From Acidobacteriaceae bacterium (GTDB lineage: Bacteria; Acidobacteriota; Terriglobia; Terriglobales; Acidobacteriaceae), in the NCBI GenBank assembly GCA_003165855.1, contig PMXH01000146.1, forward strand, positions 1,213 to 6,229: a stretch of DNA of 5,017 bases, written 5' to 3'. The position numbers and the translations under genes are program-made. Positions within the stretch are counted from its first letter, which is position 1. Each line of letters opens with the position of its first letter. Under the pieces are notes generated by a model that was not told the DNA's origin, did no database searches, and worked only from the letters and a program-made list of their open reading frames with translations. This document shows, piece after piece, positions 1 to 5,017 of this stretch.

Positions 1-230
1 ACAAGCTGAACTTCACCACGGAAACCGTGCACGCGGTGTGGTTCGAGTTCAAGGGAACGGTGGAGCGGGGTGAGGGGAAAAATCCTGGCGACGAAGCGTA
101 TTACGTCTTGAAGGGAACGCTGACCGACAATACGAGCGACGCACAGAAGAAAGTGACGACACATTCGCACGATGTGCTGTTCAAAATGTTTCCGGAGGAA
201 GCGTCACCGGCGCCGCCGGTGAGAAATTAG
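1..230 (+). CDS. 3' end of a hypothetical protein (5' partial)
   Basis: The reading frame is open from the left edge (first full codon at base 3) to a TAG stop at 228-230, giving the last 75 residues of a gene that starts outside the window. A GTG at 27-29 could be read as a start, but the frame continues upstream without a stop and no ribosome binding site precedes it, so it is more likely an internal valine. The visible part begins KLNFTTETVH and alternates polar and hydrophobic residues (VWFEFKGTVERG, AYYVLKGTLTD), which suggests beta-strands. It ends in a proline-rich tail (SPAPPVRN). A THSHDV motif lies near the C terminus, but two histidines alone do not show metal binding. I do not recognise the family. 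It is convergent with the next gene, and a hairpin at 281-299 probably marks its transcript end. Confidence 0.6.
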   Translation, partial: KLNFTTETVHAVWFEFKGTVERGEGKNPGDEAYYVLKGTLTDNTSDAQKKVTTHSHDVLFKMFPEEASPAPPVRN

Positions 231-236
231 GTTTGC

Positions 237-271
237 AGTAGCTAGTACCTAGTAGCCAGTACCTAGTACCC
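237..271. repeat. 7-bp tandem repeat, five copies
   Basis: Five head-to-tail heptamers follow one another without a gap: AGTAGCT, AGTACCT, AGTAGCC, AGTACCT, AGTACCC. All share AGTA at positions 1-4 and vary only at positions 5 and 7. The array begins 7 bases after the stop codon of the left-hand gene and ends just before a run of five A. It lies between two convergent genes and codes for nothing evident. The unit is partly self-complementary (TAGTAC/CTAG-like), so neighbouring units could pair weakly. Its function is unknown; such short intergenic arrays often arise by replication slippage. Confidence 0.8.
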
Positions 272-273
272 AG

Positions 274-299
274 AAAAAGGCTCGGTCTTCATGACTGAG
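274..299. terminator. Candidate bidirectional intrinsic terminator between convergent genes
   Basis: An inverted repeat CTCGGTC (281-287), loop TTCAT, GACTGAG (293-299) forms a 7-bp stem on the + strand with one G-U pair, followed by the T/C-rich run ATTCTTCTTCC. Read on the - strand the same stem carries one A-C mismatch but is followed, after CC, by five T (the A run at 274-278). The position, about 50 bases after the + gene stop and about 45 bases after the - gene stop, suits termination of both. The stem is short, so this is a moderate call. Confidence 0.5.
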
Positions 300-344
300 A
301 TTCTTCTTCCGTGGAGGTGGGTAGTTGCGAATCGGTAGTGAGCT

Positions 345-1616
345 CTACTGGCCGGCGCGGGCGGGGGAGACGACGAGGCGGCCGGGAGCTTTCTTTTTGA
401 CGTCGGGCTTTTCCTGGGCATAGACGAGATCGAGTCCGCCTTCGGGAGTGGATGAGGCTTCGGCCAGAGCCGCTGCCAGGGCGCGGAACGAGCGACTCAC
501 TTCCTGGCTTTCCTGCAGCACTACCGGTGTACCGTGATCGATGGCGGGGGAGATCGCCTGAAACGCGTTGGGGATCTTCCACAATACCTTGCAATGAGTG
601 GCCTGTTCGATGTCCTCGTCGGTGAAGCCGGGAATCTTTTTATAGCGATTGAGAACCATGCGCAACCGATTACGGCCCGCACCTTCTTCCAGGAAGGCAT
701 GAATGCGGCCGGCGCTCCACAAGGAGACGACGTCGGTTTGAGCGACCATGAGCACCGCGTTCGAGAGGTCTGAGAGCAGGCGTGTGGTGGCATCGAGGCG
801 GCTGGAAGCGTCGACGACAACGTAGCGATAGTGATTCACCAGCAGGTCGAACAGGCGAGCCAACTCGGCCGGCGTGGGGATGGAGGGATAAGGCTGCTGC
901 GGGCCGGCGAGAAGGTGCAAGCCGTCTTTCGAAGTGGTCATCAGGCCATCGAGCAGAGAAACATCGAGGCGGTGCAGGTTCTCGAGCGCGTCGGGAACTC
1001 CGAAGCTGGGCCGCAGGTTGAGATGGAGTTGGGCGTGGCCGACGGGCGCGAAGTCCACCAGAACCACGTTGCCGTAGGCTTGCTGCAGAGCGACGGCGGT
1101 GTTGACCGCGGCGGTGGTAGCGCCTGCGCCTCCCTTGGCGCTGAGGAAGGTGAAGATACGAGCTTTGCCGGCGCCGCCACGAGTGCGGGTGCGGTTGGAA
1201 CTGAAACGGGTCAGAGCTTCGAGAAGAGCTTCAGAGCCGGCGGTGTCGTCCAGATATTCCCCCGCTCCGGCGCGCATGCTGGCCACGATGGTGGTGGGCT
1301 GCCGCATGCTGCCGTTGGCAAAGATGGCGAGCTGCAGGGTGTTGGATTGAATGAGTTCGATGGCTCTTATGGCAGGCTGAGGATTCTCGGCAGAGATATC
1401 TACGATGACGATTTCAGCGCGTAAGTCCTGAATCTGGCGCAGGATAGAGTCCGTGGGGCCAGTGGGAAATCCGACCTGGCTGAACACCACCCGGCCCAGG
1501 CGTGTAGCTTCCAGGCGGCTCTGCAATTCCGATAGATGTTCCCGGTCTTCCGTCAGGAGCGCAACGGCGATCCCATGCATGGCGCGGTTCTCGCTGATTT
1601 CTCTTGGTGTTTGCAT
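345..1616 (-). CDS. CpaE-like protein: receiver-like domain plus MinD/ParA-type ATPase
   Basis: A 423-residue protein of the CpaE group, cytoplasmic ATPases that in Caulobacter help place the Tad/Flp pilus machine at the pole. Residues about 14-138 form a response-regulator-like fold: acidic pair E23-D24, the strand EIVIVDIS with D73 at the phospho-acceptor place, and the segment AGAGEYLDD, where the usual conserved lysine region is absent, so it is probably a pseudo-receiver. Residues about 152-385 form the ATPase: deviant P-loop KGGAGATT (161-168), which keeps the signature lysine K161 but has A166 where most MinD/ParA proteins have lysine, as is usual for CpaE; switch strand VVLVDF with D188; Walker B YVVVDAS with D269. 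The tail (about 400-423) is basic and probably disordered. The ATG at 1614-1616 has no clear ribosome binding site; M13 (1578-1580), just before the receiver fold, is an alternative start. No tad/cpa partner is visible, so orthology to cpaE itself is not proven. Confidence 0.9.
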   Translation of the reverse strand: MQTPREISENRAMHGIAVALLTEDREHLSELQSRLEATRLGRVVFSQVGFPTGPTDSILRQIQDLRAEIVIVDISAENPQPAIRAIELIQSNTLQLAIFANGSMRQPTTIVASMRAGAGEYLDDTAGSEALLEALTRFSSNRTRTRGGAGKARIFTFLSAKGGAGATTAAVNTAVALQQAYGNVVLVDFAPVGHAQLHLNLRPSFGVPDALENLHRLDVSLLDGLMTTSKDGLHLLAGPQQPYPSIPTPAELARLFDLLVNHYRYVVVDASSRLDATTRLLSDLSNAVLMVAQTDVVSLWSAGRIHAFLEEGAGRNRLRMVLNRYKKIPGFTDEDIEQATHCKVLWKIPNAFQAISPAIDHGTPVVLQESQEVSRSFRALAAALAEASSTPEGGLDLVYAQEKPDVKKKAPGRLVVSPARAGQ

Positions 1617-1885
1617 GTTAGAAAGAGAAAGTACTGTTCGCCAAGTGACTTCGGTAACTGCCTGAGAGTGTGCTTGTGCTCAATTCGCGCGGAGACGGAT
1701 GGGCAGCCTTCTGCAAGTTGGAAAACCCCGGTGTGAGGCGCACAGCAGGAAAACTCCCCCCTACGATCCGCACCAATGCCAACATTCTAAGCCAAGCCTC
1801 GGCGATTGCAAAGGACTCAGAAGGACTGGAATGAACTAAAGTGCGCAACCGGCAAGCCCAGTCCGGGATTTTTTCGGAGGTTCAA
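1617..1885. other. Long upstream region of the CpaE-like gene, no convincing gene
   Basis: The gap between the two - strand genes (1617-1969) has no convincing coding content apart from the doubtful small ORF at 1886-2047. A TTG-initiated - strand frame spans 1618-1848 but has no ribosome binding site and no recognisable protein character. The stretch holds a possible - strand promoter (1784-1811). On the + strand a four-base CCGG/CCGG inverted repeat (1849-1852 and 1863-1866) sits before six T (1869-1874); this is too weak to call a terminator. I compared the roughly 160-base leader with c-di-GMP riboswitch consensus elements from memory and saw no match. Confidence 0.5.
1784..1811 (-). promoter_or_regulatory. 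Candidate sigma-70 type promoter for the CpaE-like gene
   Basis: On the - strand, TTGCAA (1811-1806; 4 of 6 to TTGACA) is followed after 16 bases by TAGAAT (1789-1784; 5 of 6 to TATAAT). Transcription would start near 1777, leaving a leader of about 160 bases before the ATG at 1616. The match is reasonable, but such boxes occur by chance and no start-site data exist here. Confidence 0.35.
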
Positions 1886-2047
1886 ATGTGGGAAGCGATG
1901 CTTGAAACACGAATGGCGAAGCTCTCCCGAAAAGCGTGGCGGCAGATCTGCCGTGATGAACAGCGCAGGCTAGTGAGCAGCCGCGCGCGGACTCCCAGGC
2001 GCGGGCGTGGCGGAACGTTCTACCCCGGAGGGGCTGTGCAGGGCTGA
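1886..2047 (+). CDS. Possible small basic protein ORF (53 residues), doubtful
   Basis: An ATG at 1886-1888 is preceded by GGAGG (1876-1880) with a 5-base spacer, one of the best ribosome binding sites in the window. The frame runs 53 codons to TGA at 2045-2047. The first half (MWEAMLETRMAKLSRKAWRQ) is rich in arginine and lysine and could form an amphipathic helix. From about residue 29 it runs antisense to the 3' end of the PilZ gene, and that part (SSRARTPRRGRGG) looks like a GC-rich shadow of the PilZ tail. I recognise no family and no clear promoter. Either a real small gene convergent with PilZ, or a chance ORF; the second is somewhat more likely. Confidence 0.2.
   Translation: MWEAMLETRMAKLSRKAWRQICRDEQRRLVSSRARTPRRGRGGTFYPGGAVQG
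1940..1953 (-). terminator. Perfect 14-bp palindrome after the PilZ gene, weak terminator candidate
   Basis: CGGCAGATCTGCCG is a perfect palindrome beginning 16 bases after the PilZ stop codon. As RNA on the - strand it gives a 5-bp CGGCA/TGCCG stem with a GATC loop, followed by CCACGC and only four T. The position fits a transcript end, but the weak T-run leaves open that it is a protein-binding site or chance. Confidence 0.25.
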
Positions 2048-2446
2048 AATGCGGCGGAAGTCGGCGGAGTTGTCCTCCGTCTCGGGAAGATATTCGTAGT
2101 CCTTCAAGCAGACGGCAACACCGATTTTGGTCTCGGCCAATTTTGTCTCAACCGCAACGGCCGGCTTCCAGTTGTCCGCAGGCTTGGTGACACGCAGAAC
2201 GCGGGCCCGGCAGCGCACGCGCATGCTCTTGCCCAGGGTGATTTCGGAAGGCATCTTTAATGTGAGTTCGATTTCTATGCCCTCACTGATCGCCATATCG
2301 GTAAACAGGAAGGCTCCGCGGGAACTGAGGTCCTGGGTGAATCCGAGCCCTTCGGCCGCAGTCGAGATGTCACGCAGGGAGACTGGCAGGTTAAAAGCGA
2401 AGCGCTGTCCAATGCGGCGTTCAACACCAACCGAAGGGGTGGTCAT
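1970..2446 (-). CDS. PilZ domain protein (c-di-GMP binding)
   Basis: A 158-residue cytoplasmic protein consisting of one PilZ domain, which binds the second messenger cyclic di-GMP and passes the signal to a partner, commonly in motility, pilus, or polysaccharide control. Both binding motifs are intact: RxxxR as R11-IGQ-R15 in ERRIGQRF, and DxSxxG as D39-L-S41-SR-G44 in TQDLSSRG. Beta-strand-like segments follow (GIEIELTLKMP, MRVRCRARVLRV, VAVCLKDYEYL) to about residue 120. The last 40 or so residues, with SPSGVERSATPAPGSP, look disordered and lie outside the domain. The ATG at 2444-2446 has an AGGGA ribosome binding site 7 bases upstream and sits just before the RxxxR motif, as usual. The gene is divergent from the exporter at 2663 and lies about 350 bp upstream of the CpaE-like gene on the same strand, too far for tight coupling. 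The partner and output cannot be read from the sequence. Confidence 0.9.
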   Translation of the reverse strand: MTTPSVGVERRIGQRFAFNLPVSLRDISTAAEGLGFTQDLSSRGAFLFTDMAISEGIEIELTLKMPSEITLGKSMRVRCRARVLRVTKPADNWKPAVAVETKLAETKIGVAVCLKDYEYLPETEDNSADFRRISALHSPSGVERSATPAPGSPRAAAH

Positions 2447-2662
2447 GGTAGTGTCCCTTTCCTAGGGAATCGCCGGGGGGGAGAGCAACTGCAACTGTAG
2501 CGCAGTCCGGCCACTCTGGGAAGCTAAAAATTGGCGCAGGAAATTATGAATCCTCGCACCAGGCTTGCCGCGGCTGTGGAAAACTGTTTTGCCGACATGC
2601 CGCAGGCAGTCTGCAAGTTATAGTAATCCGGAGAGCGGCTAGCGTCATCCAAAGAAGCGAAC
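2447..2662. promoter_or_regulatory. Divergent promoter region between PilZ and exporter genes
   Basis: These 216 bases separate two divergent genes and must drive at least one, probably both. Toward the exporter, TATAGT (2619-2624) matches a -10 box in 5 of 6 positions, about 40 bases before the GTG start; I find no good -35 at normal spacing (TTGCCG at 2589 is 24 bases away). Toward PilZ, a CATAAT hexamer on the - strand in the AATTATGAATCC stretch near 2545 is the best -10 candidate, also without a clear -35. A doubled CAACTG element lies near 2486-2497. No operator-like long palindrome is evident. Confidence 0.35.
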
Positions 2663-4018
2663 GTGTCTGAATCAAGAATCCCAGTTCAGGAAAATCCGGC
2701 AGAGAGCGGCGCCGAAGCGGCCACCGGGAGCGGATCGCGCTGGCAAGCTGCGGGACGAGCGCTGCGCCATCGCAACTTCCAGCTCTTCTTTAGCGGACAA
2801 CTGATCTCCCTCATCGGCACCTGGATGCAGAGCGTGGCCCAGTCGTGGCTGGTTTACCGCCTAACCGGTTCGGCGCTGCTGCTGGGGTCGGTGGGATTTG
2901 CCAGCCAGGTTCCCGTATTCCTATTTGCCCCGCTCGGGGGAATCGCGGCCGATCGCTACAACCGTCGCCACATCGTGATCGCGACGCAAATCGCGTCAAT
3001 GTCGCTGGCCTCCGTTCTGGCCGCGCTGACGCTGCTGCATAAAGTGCAAGTGTGGCAGATATTCGTGCTGGCGAGTTGCCTGGGCGTGGTGAATGCGTTC
3101 GACATTCCCGGACGGCAATCGTTTCTGGTGGATATGGTTGGCAAGGACGACTTGATGAACGCGATCGCGCTGAATTCCTCCATGTTCAATGGCGCGCGCG
3201 TGATCGGTCCCGCCATCGCTGGGATTCTGGTGGCGAAGATTGGCGAAGGCTATTGCTTCCTTGGTAACGCCGTGAGCTACATCGCGGTGATTATCGGATT
3301 GCTGCTGATGAGGGTGCACAGCCCGGCCCGCGCGTCCATGGCTTCGCCGCTGGAGCACATGATGGAAGGATTCCGCTTCGTCAATCGGACTGCGCCGATC
3401 CGCGCGCTGCTTCTGCTACTGGGCCTGGTGAGCCTGGTGGGCATGCCCTATGTGGTGCTGATGCCGATTTTCGCTGATCAAATTTTGCACGGCGGAGCGA
3501 AGGGGTTGGGCATCCTGATGGGCGCGACCGGCGTGGGAGCCCTGCTGGGTGCGCTGACCCTCGCGTTTCGTTCAGGTGTGAAAGGGCTGGGGCGATTGGT
3601 GGCCTGGTGCTGTGCTGGTTTCGGAGCCAGTCTGGCGGTGTTTGCGTTGTCACACGTATTCTGGGTTTCCGTGGTTCTACTACTGCCGGTGGGTTATTGC
3701 ATGATGCTGCAAATGGCATGCTCGAACACACTGATTCAGGTAATGGTGCCGGACGCGTTGCGCGGGCGGGTGATGGCCGTGTACTCCATGATGTTCATGG
3801 GCATGGCTCCGATTGGAGCGCTGCTCGGCGGCGCGCTGGCCGACCGTCTGGGCGCTCAAGTCACGGTAGCGATCGGTGGCGTGGCGTCGGTGGTGGGCGC
3901 GTGCTGGTTCGCGTTGCATCTGCCGAAGATCCGCGTGGAAGCTCGGCGATTGATCGTGTCACAAGCCGCGGGCGGCGGCGAGCCGTCGGAGATGACGGCG
4001 CAGGCGGTAGAAGATTAG
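2663..4018 (+). CDS. MFS exporter of the DHA3 / MFS_3 (EntS-like) type
   Basis: A 451-residue inner-membrane transporter with about 12 predicted helices (roughly residues 38-60, 70-95, 104-125, 131-147, 168-192, 197-218, 246-272, 281-303, 310-330, 332-355, 368-393, 398-420). The loop between helices 2 and 3 has MFS motif A as GGIAADRYNRR (92-102), and the C-terminal half repeats it as GGALADRLG (389-397). NAFDIPGRQSFLVDM (144-158) and the following NAIALNSSMFNGARVIGPAIAG are typical of the MFS_3 family, which includes the enterobactin exporter EntS and macrolide effluxers; proton-driven export is known for the family. The first 34 residues are a hydrophilic cytoplasmic extension. The GTG at 2663 is the only usable start after an in-frame stop at 2624; its ribosome binding site (AAAGAAG) is weak. 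The substrate is unknown; the TonB receptor downstream hints at siderophores but is a much commoner Oar-like type, so I would not infer that. Confidence 0.9.
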   Translation: MSESRIPVQENPAESGAEAATGSGSRWQAAGRALRHRNFQLFFSGQLISLIGTWMQSVAQSWLVYRLTGSALLLGSVGFASQVPVFLFAPLGGIAADRYNRRHIVIATQIASMSLASVLAALTLLHKVQVWQIFVLASCLGVVNAFDIPGRQSFLVDMVGKDDLMNAIALNSSMFNGARVIGPAIAGILVAKIGEGYCFLGNAVSYIAVIIGLLLMRVHSPARASMASPLEHMMEGFRFVNRTAPIRALLLLLGLVSLVGMPYVVLMPIFADQILHGGAKGLGILMGATGVGALLGALTLAFRSGVKGLGRLVAWCCAGFGASLAVFALSHVFWVSVVLLLPVGYCMMLQMACSNTLIQVMVPDALRGRVMAVYSMMFMGMAPIGALLGGALADRLGAQVTVAIGGVASVVGACWFALHLPKIRVEARRLIVSQAAGGGEPSEMTAQAVED

Positions 4019-4020
4019 AT

Positions 4021-4057
4021 CCGAAGTGCGCGGGGAAGTCTATCTGATTCGGTTTTT
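4021..4057 (+). terminator. Weak intrinsic terminator candidate after the exporter
   Basis: CCGAA (4021-4025) can pair with TTCGG (4048-4052), immediately followed by five T (4053-4057). The stem starts 2 bases after the exporter stop codon. The stem is only 5 bp and the loop is 22 bases long, so the structure is not strong; its position and T-run are the reason for listing it. Confidence 0.3.
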
Positions 4058-4077
4058 ACATCTTCGGTTTCCACATG
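4048..4077. repeat. Imperfect 15-bp tandem duplication
   Basis: Two adjacent 15-base units, 4048-4062 and 4063-4077, agree at 12 of 15 positions; both begin TTCGGTTT and share ACAT at positions 11-14. The first copy overlaps the T-run of the terminator candidate and the second abuts the hairpin at 4077. Probably a local slippage duplication of the terminator T-tract region; no coding role is seen. Confidence 0.55.
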
Positions 4078-4093
4078 GCGCATGAGATGCGCC
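4077..4093. other. Perfect 7-bp stem hairpin
   Basis: GGCGCAT (4077-4083), loop GAG, ATGCGCC (4087-4093) form a perfect, GC-rich stem about 60 bases after the exporter stop. The following GATTCCTCTC is only mildly T-rich. It could stabilise the 3' end of the exporter message, act as part of a terminator together with the upstream T-run, or be a binding site for a dimeric regulator. Confidence 0.45.
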
Positions 4094-4183
4094 GATTCCT
4101 CTCGACCTGAACCGCCGCGGGCCACCCATGAAGAATTGTGATCGACAGAATTGGTGATTTGGCGCTCCGCGCGCGCATATTTC

Positions 4184-4213
4184 TTGAAGGTCGATAAAGA
4201 GACGTGATATATC
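4184..4213 (+). promoter_or_regulatory. Candidate promoter for the TonB-dependent receptor gene
   Basis: TTGAAG (4184-4189; 4 of 6 to TTGACA) is followed after 18 bases by TATATC (4208-4213), within an AT-rich patch that stands out from the GC-rich surroundings. Transcription would begin near 4220, giving a leader of about 80 bases. That leader contains the 10-bp palindrome GACGATCGTC (4275-4284) directly upstream of the ribosome binding site. The call rests on sequence resemblance only. Confidence 0.35.
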
Positions 4214-4298
4214 CGCTAACTATCTCGCCAGACGATTAAGTCCCACCCATCTGCTTCGAGGGCGAGCGAAAACGGACGATCGTCGATCGGAGGACAAG

Positions 4299-5017
4299 AT
4301 GAGTTCATTCCGGAAGATGATGGCTTCCAGTCTTTTCATGGCGGTATTCACGGGAACGATGTTGGGGCAAGGCGGAGCCACGGGCGCCATCGGTGGCGTG
4401 GTTCAAGACGCTTCTGGAGCGGTGATCGCAAATGCCAAGGTGAGCGTCACAAGCGAAGCCACGGGTGAACTACTACGCCAGGTGACGAGCGATGCATCCG
4501 GATTGTTCACGGCCACACTATTGCCTGTGGGCACGTACACCGTGGAAGTGAACGCGACCGGCTTTCCCAATACTAAGTTTCCCGGCGTGGTGGTACGCAT
4601 CACGGAGACCACGCGCATGACCACGGTTCTGAAAGTGAATACGGTGAAGGAAGTTGTGGAAGTGCAGTCCCAGGTGGAGCAGGTCAATACCACGGACGCC
4701 ACCACGGGCCAATCGCTGGGAGCTCAGACGATTACCGATCTTCCTTTGGCGACGCGAAACTTCCAGCAGCTACTGACGCTCTCCGCGGGCGCTTCTTCCG
4801 ACTTGAACAATGCCGCGCAGCTCGGCCGCGGCGCAGTCTACATCCATGTGAATGGCGGCAGGGAAGACAACAACAACTATTTGATCGACGGCATCACAGT
4901 CGCCGACTACGCCTTTGGCGAATTAACCTACACCCCTCTGCCCAGCCCGGACGCGATCCAGGAGTTCAAGGTCTCAACTAGCCTCTACGACGCCACCCAG
5001 GGACGCAACGGCGGCGG
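4299..5017 (+). CDS. TonB-dependent receptor, Oar-like, with carboxypeptidase-regulatory-like domain (3' partial)
   Basis: An outer-membrane receptor whose first 239 codons are visible; the frame is open to the window edge. The ATG at 4299 has GGAGG (4289-4293) with 5-base spacing, which fixes the start. Residues 1-23 are a signal peptide (basic FRKMM, then hydrophobic ASSLFMAVFTGTML), with cleavage likely near GQG. Residues about 27-112 are a carboxypeptidase-regulatory-like (CarboxypepD_reg/CnaB-type) domain, with GAIGGVVQDASGAVIANAKV, a DASGLF turn, and LPVGTYTVEVNATGF. From about residue 115 the TonB plug begins: VKEVVEVQ, TGQSLGAQTITDLPLATRNF, then VNGGREDNNNYLIDGITV (184-201) and SPDAIQEFKV. 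The family usually runs to about 1,000-1,200 residues with a C-terminal beta-barrel, so most of it lies outside. Members take up or bind large substrates using TonB energy, and are very numerous in Acidobacteriota; the substrate here is unknown. It is probably transcribed apart from the exporter. Confidence 0.92.
   Translation, partial: MSSFRKMMASSLFMAVFTGTMLGQGGATGAIGGVVQDASGAVIANAKVSVTSEATGELLRQVTSDASGLFTATLLPVGTYTVEVNATGFPNTKFPGVVVRITETTRMTTVLKVNTVKEVVEVQSQVEQVNTTDATTGQSLGAQTITDLPLATRNFQQLLTLSAGASSDLNNAAQLGRGAVYIHVNGGREDNNNYLIDGITVADYAFGELTYTPLPSPDAIQEFKVSTSLYDATQGRNGG

Noticed and set aside
831..1424. 197-codon open frame on the + strand, antisense to the CpaE-like gene
   Set aside because: It lies wholly inside a gene with clear ATPase motifs on the other strand, is glycine-rich as expected of a GC-rich shadow frame, and has no recognisable domain.
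1617..1777. Possible c-di-GMP riboswitch in the leader, suggested by the PilZ neighbour
   Set aside because: I could not find the conserved GEMM-type internal segments on the - strand; without a covariance search there is no support.
1618..1848. 76-codon - strand frame just upstream of the CpaE-like gene
   Set aside because: It needs a TTG start with no ribosome binding site, contains the candidate promoter boxes, and its composition (serine- and proline-rich, no motif) does not look like a protein.
1840..1880. Intrinsic terminator on the + strand before the T run at 1869-1874
   Set aside because: The only stem is a 4-bp CCGG/CCGG pairing with a 10-base loop, and no + strand gene ends there.
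2127..2465. 112-codon + strand frame antisense to the PilZ gene
   Set aside because: The - strand frame has intact RxxxR and DxSxxG motifs and a fitting ribosome binding site; the + frame has none of these.
3607..4047. 146-codon + strand frame overlapping the exporter 3' half
   Set aside because: It is a frame-shifted shadow rich in glycine and arginine; the exporter frame continues with helices and motif A to its natural stop.
2663..4299. Siderophore export and uptake module (EntS-like exporter plus TonB receptor)
   Set aside because: The receptor has the regulatory-like N-terminal domain of Oar-like proteins rather than a typical siderophore receptor, terminator-like structure separates the genes, and no biosynthesis gene is present.

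Overview
The window looks like chromosomal DNA from a GC-rich Gram-negative bacterium, most likely an Acidobacteriota member (Terriglobia/Koribacter type). The main reason is the gene entering at the right edge: a signal peptide, a carboxypeptidase-regulatory-like domain and a TonB-receptor plug, the large 'Oar-like' outer-membrane receptor architecture that is strongly expanded in that phylum. The other genes (CpaE-like ATPase, stand-alone PilZ protein, DHA3/MFS_3-type exporter) fit the same background. The taxonomic call is an inference.

Layout, left to right. (1) Bases 1-230 hold the 3' end of a + strand gene of unknown function. (2) Bases 231-344 are a convergent intergenic gap with a five-copy 7-bp tandem repeat and a hairpin that could end transcription from both sides. 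(3) Bases 345-1616 (- strand) encode a 423-residue CpaE-like protein: a degenerate receiver domain fused to a MinD/ParA-type ATPase. (4) Bases 1617-1969 are a long leader or intergenic stretch with a possible promoter for the CpaE-like gene and a doubtful 53-codon + strand ORF that has a good ribosome binding site. (5) Bases 1970-2446 (- strand) encode a single-domain PilZ protein with all its c-di-GMP-binding motif residues. (6) Bases 2447-2662 are a divergent promoter region. (7) Bases 2663-4018 (+) encode a 12-helix MFS exporter. (8) Bases 4019-4298 hold terminator-like hairpins, a short tandem repeat and a possible promoter. (9) Bases 4299-5017 (+) are the first 239 codons of the TonB-dependent receptor, which is cut by the window edge.

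Functionally, the two - strand genes both belong to families tied to surface appendages and c-di-GMP signalling (CpaE to Tad/Flp pilus placement, PilZ to c-di-GMP sensing), but they are separated by about 350 bp and no pilus structural gene is in view, so a joint role is only a hypothesis. The exporter and the receptor are both envelope transport proteins but appear to have separate promoters. I see no mobile element, CRISPR array, tRNA or rRNA. I do not see convincing evidence for a new biological system here; the non-coding repeats, the small ORF and the orphan CpaE/PilZ pair are the points most worth a second look.
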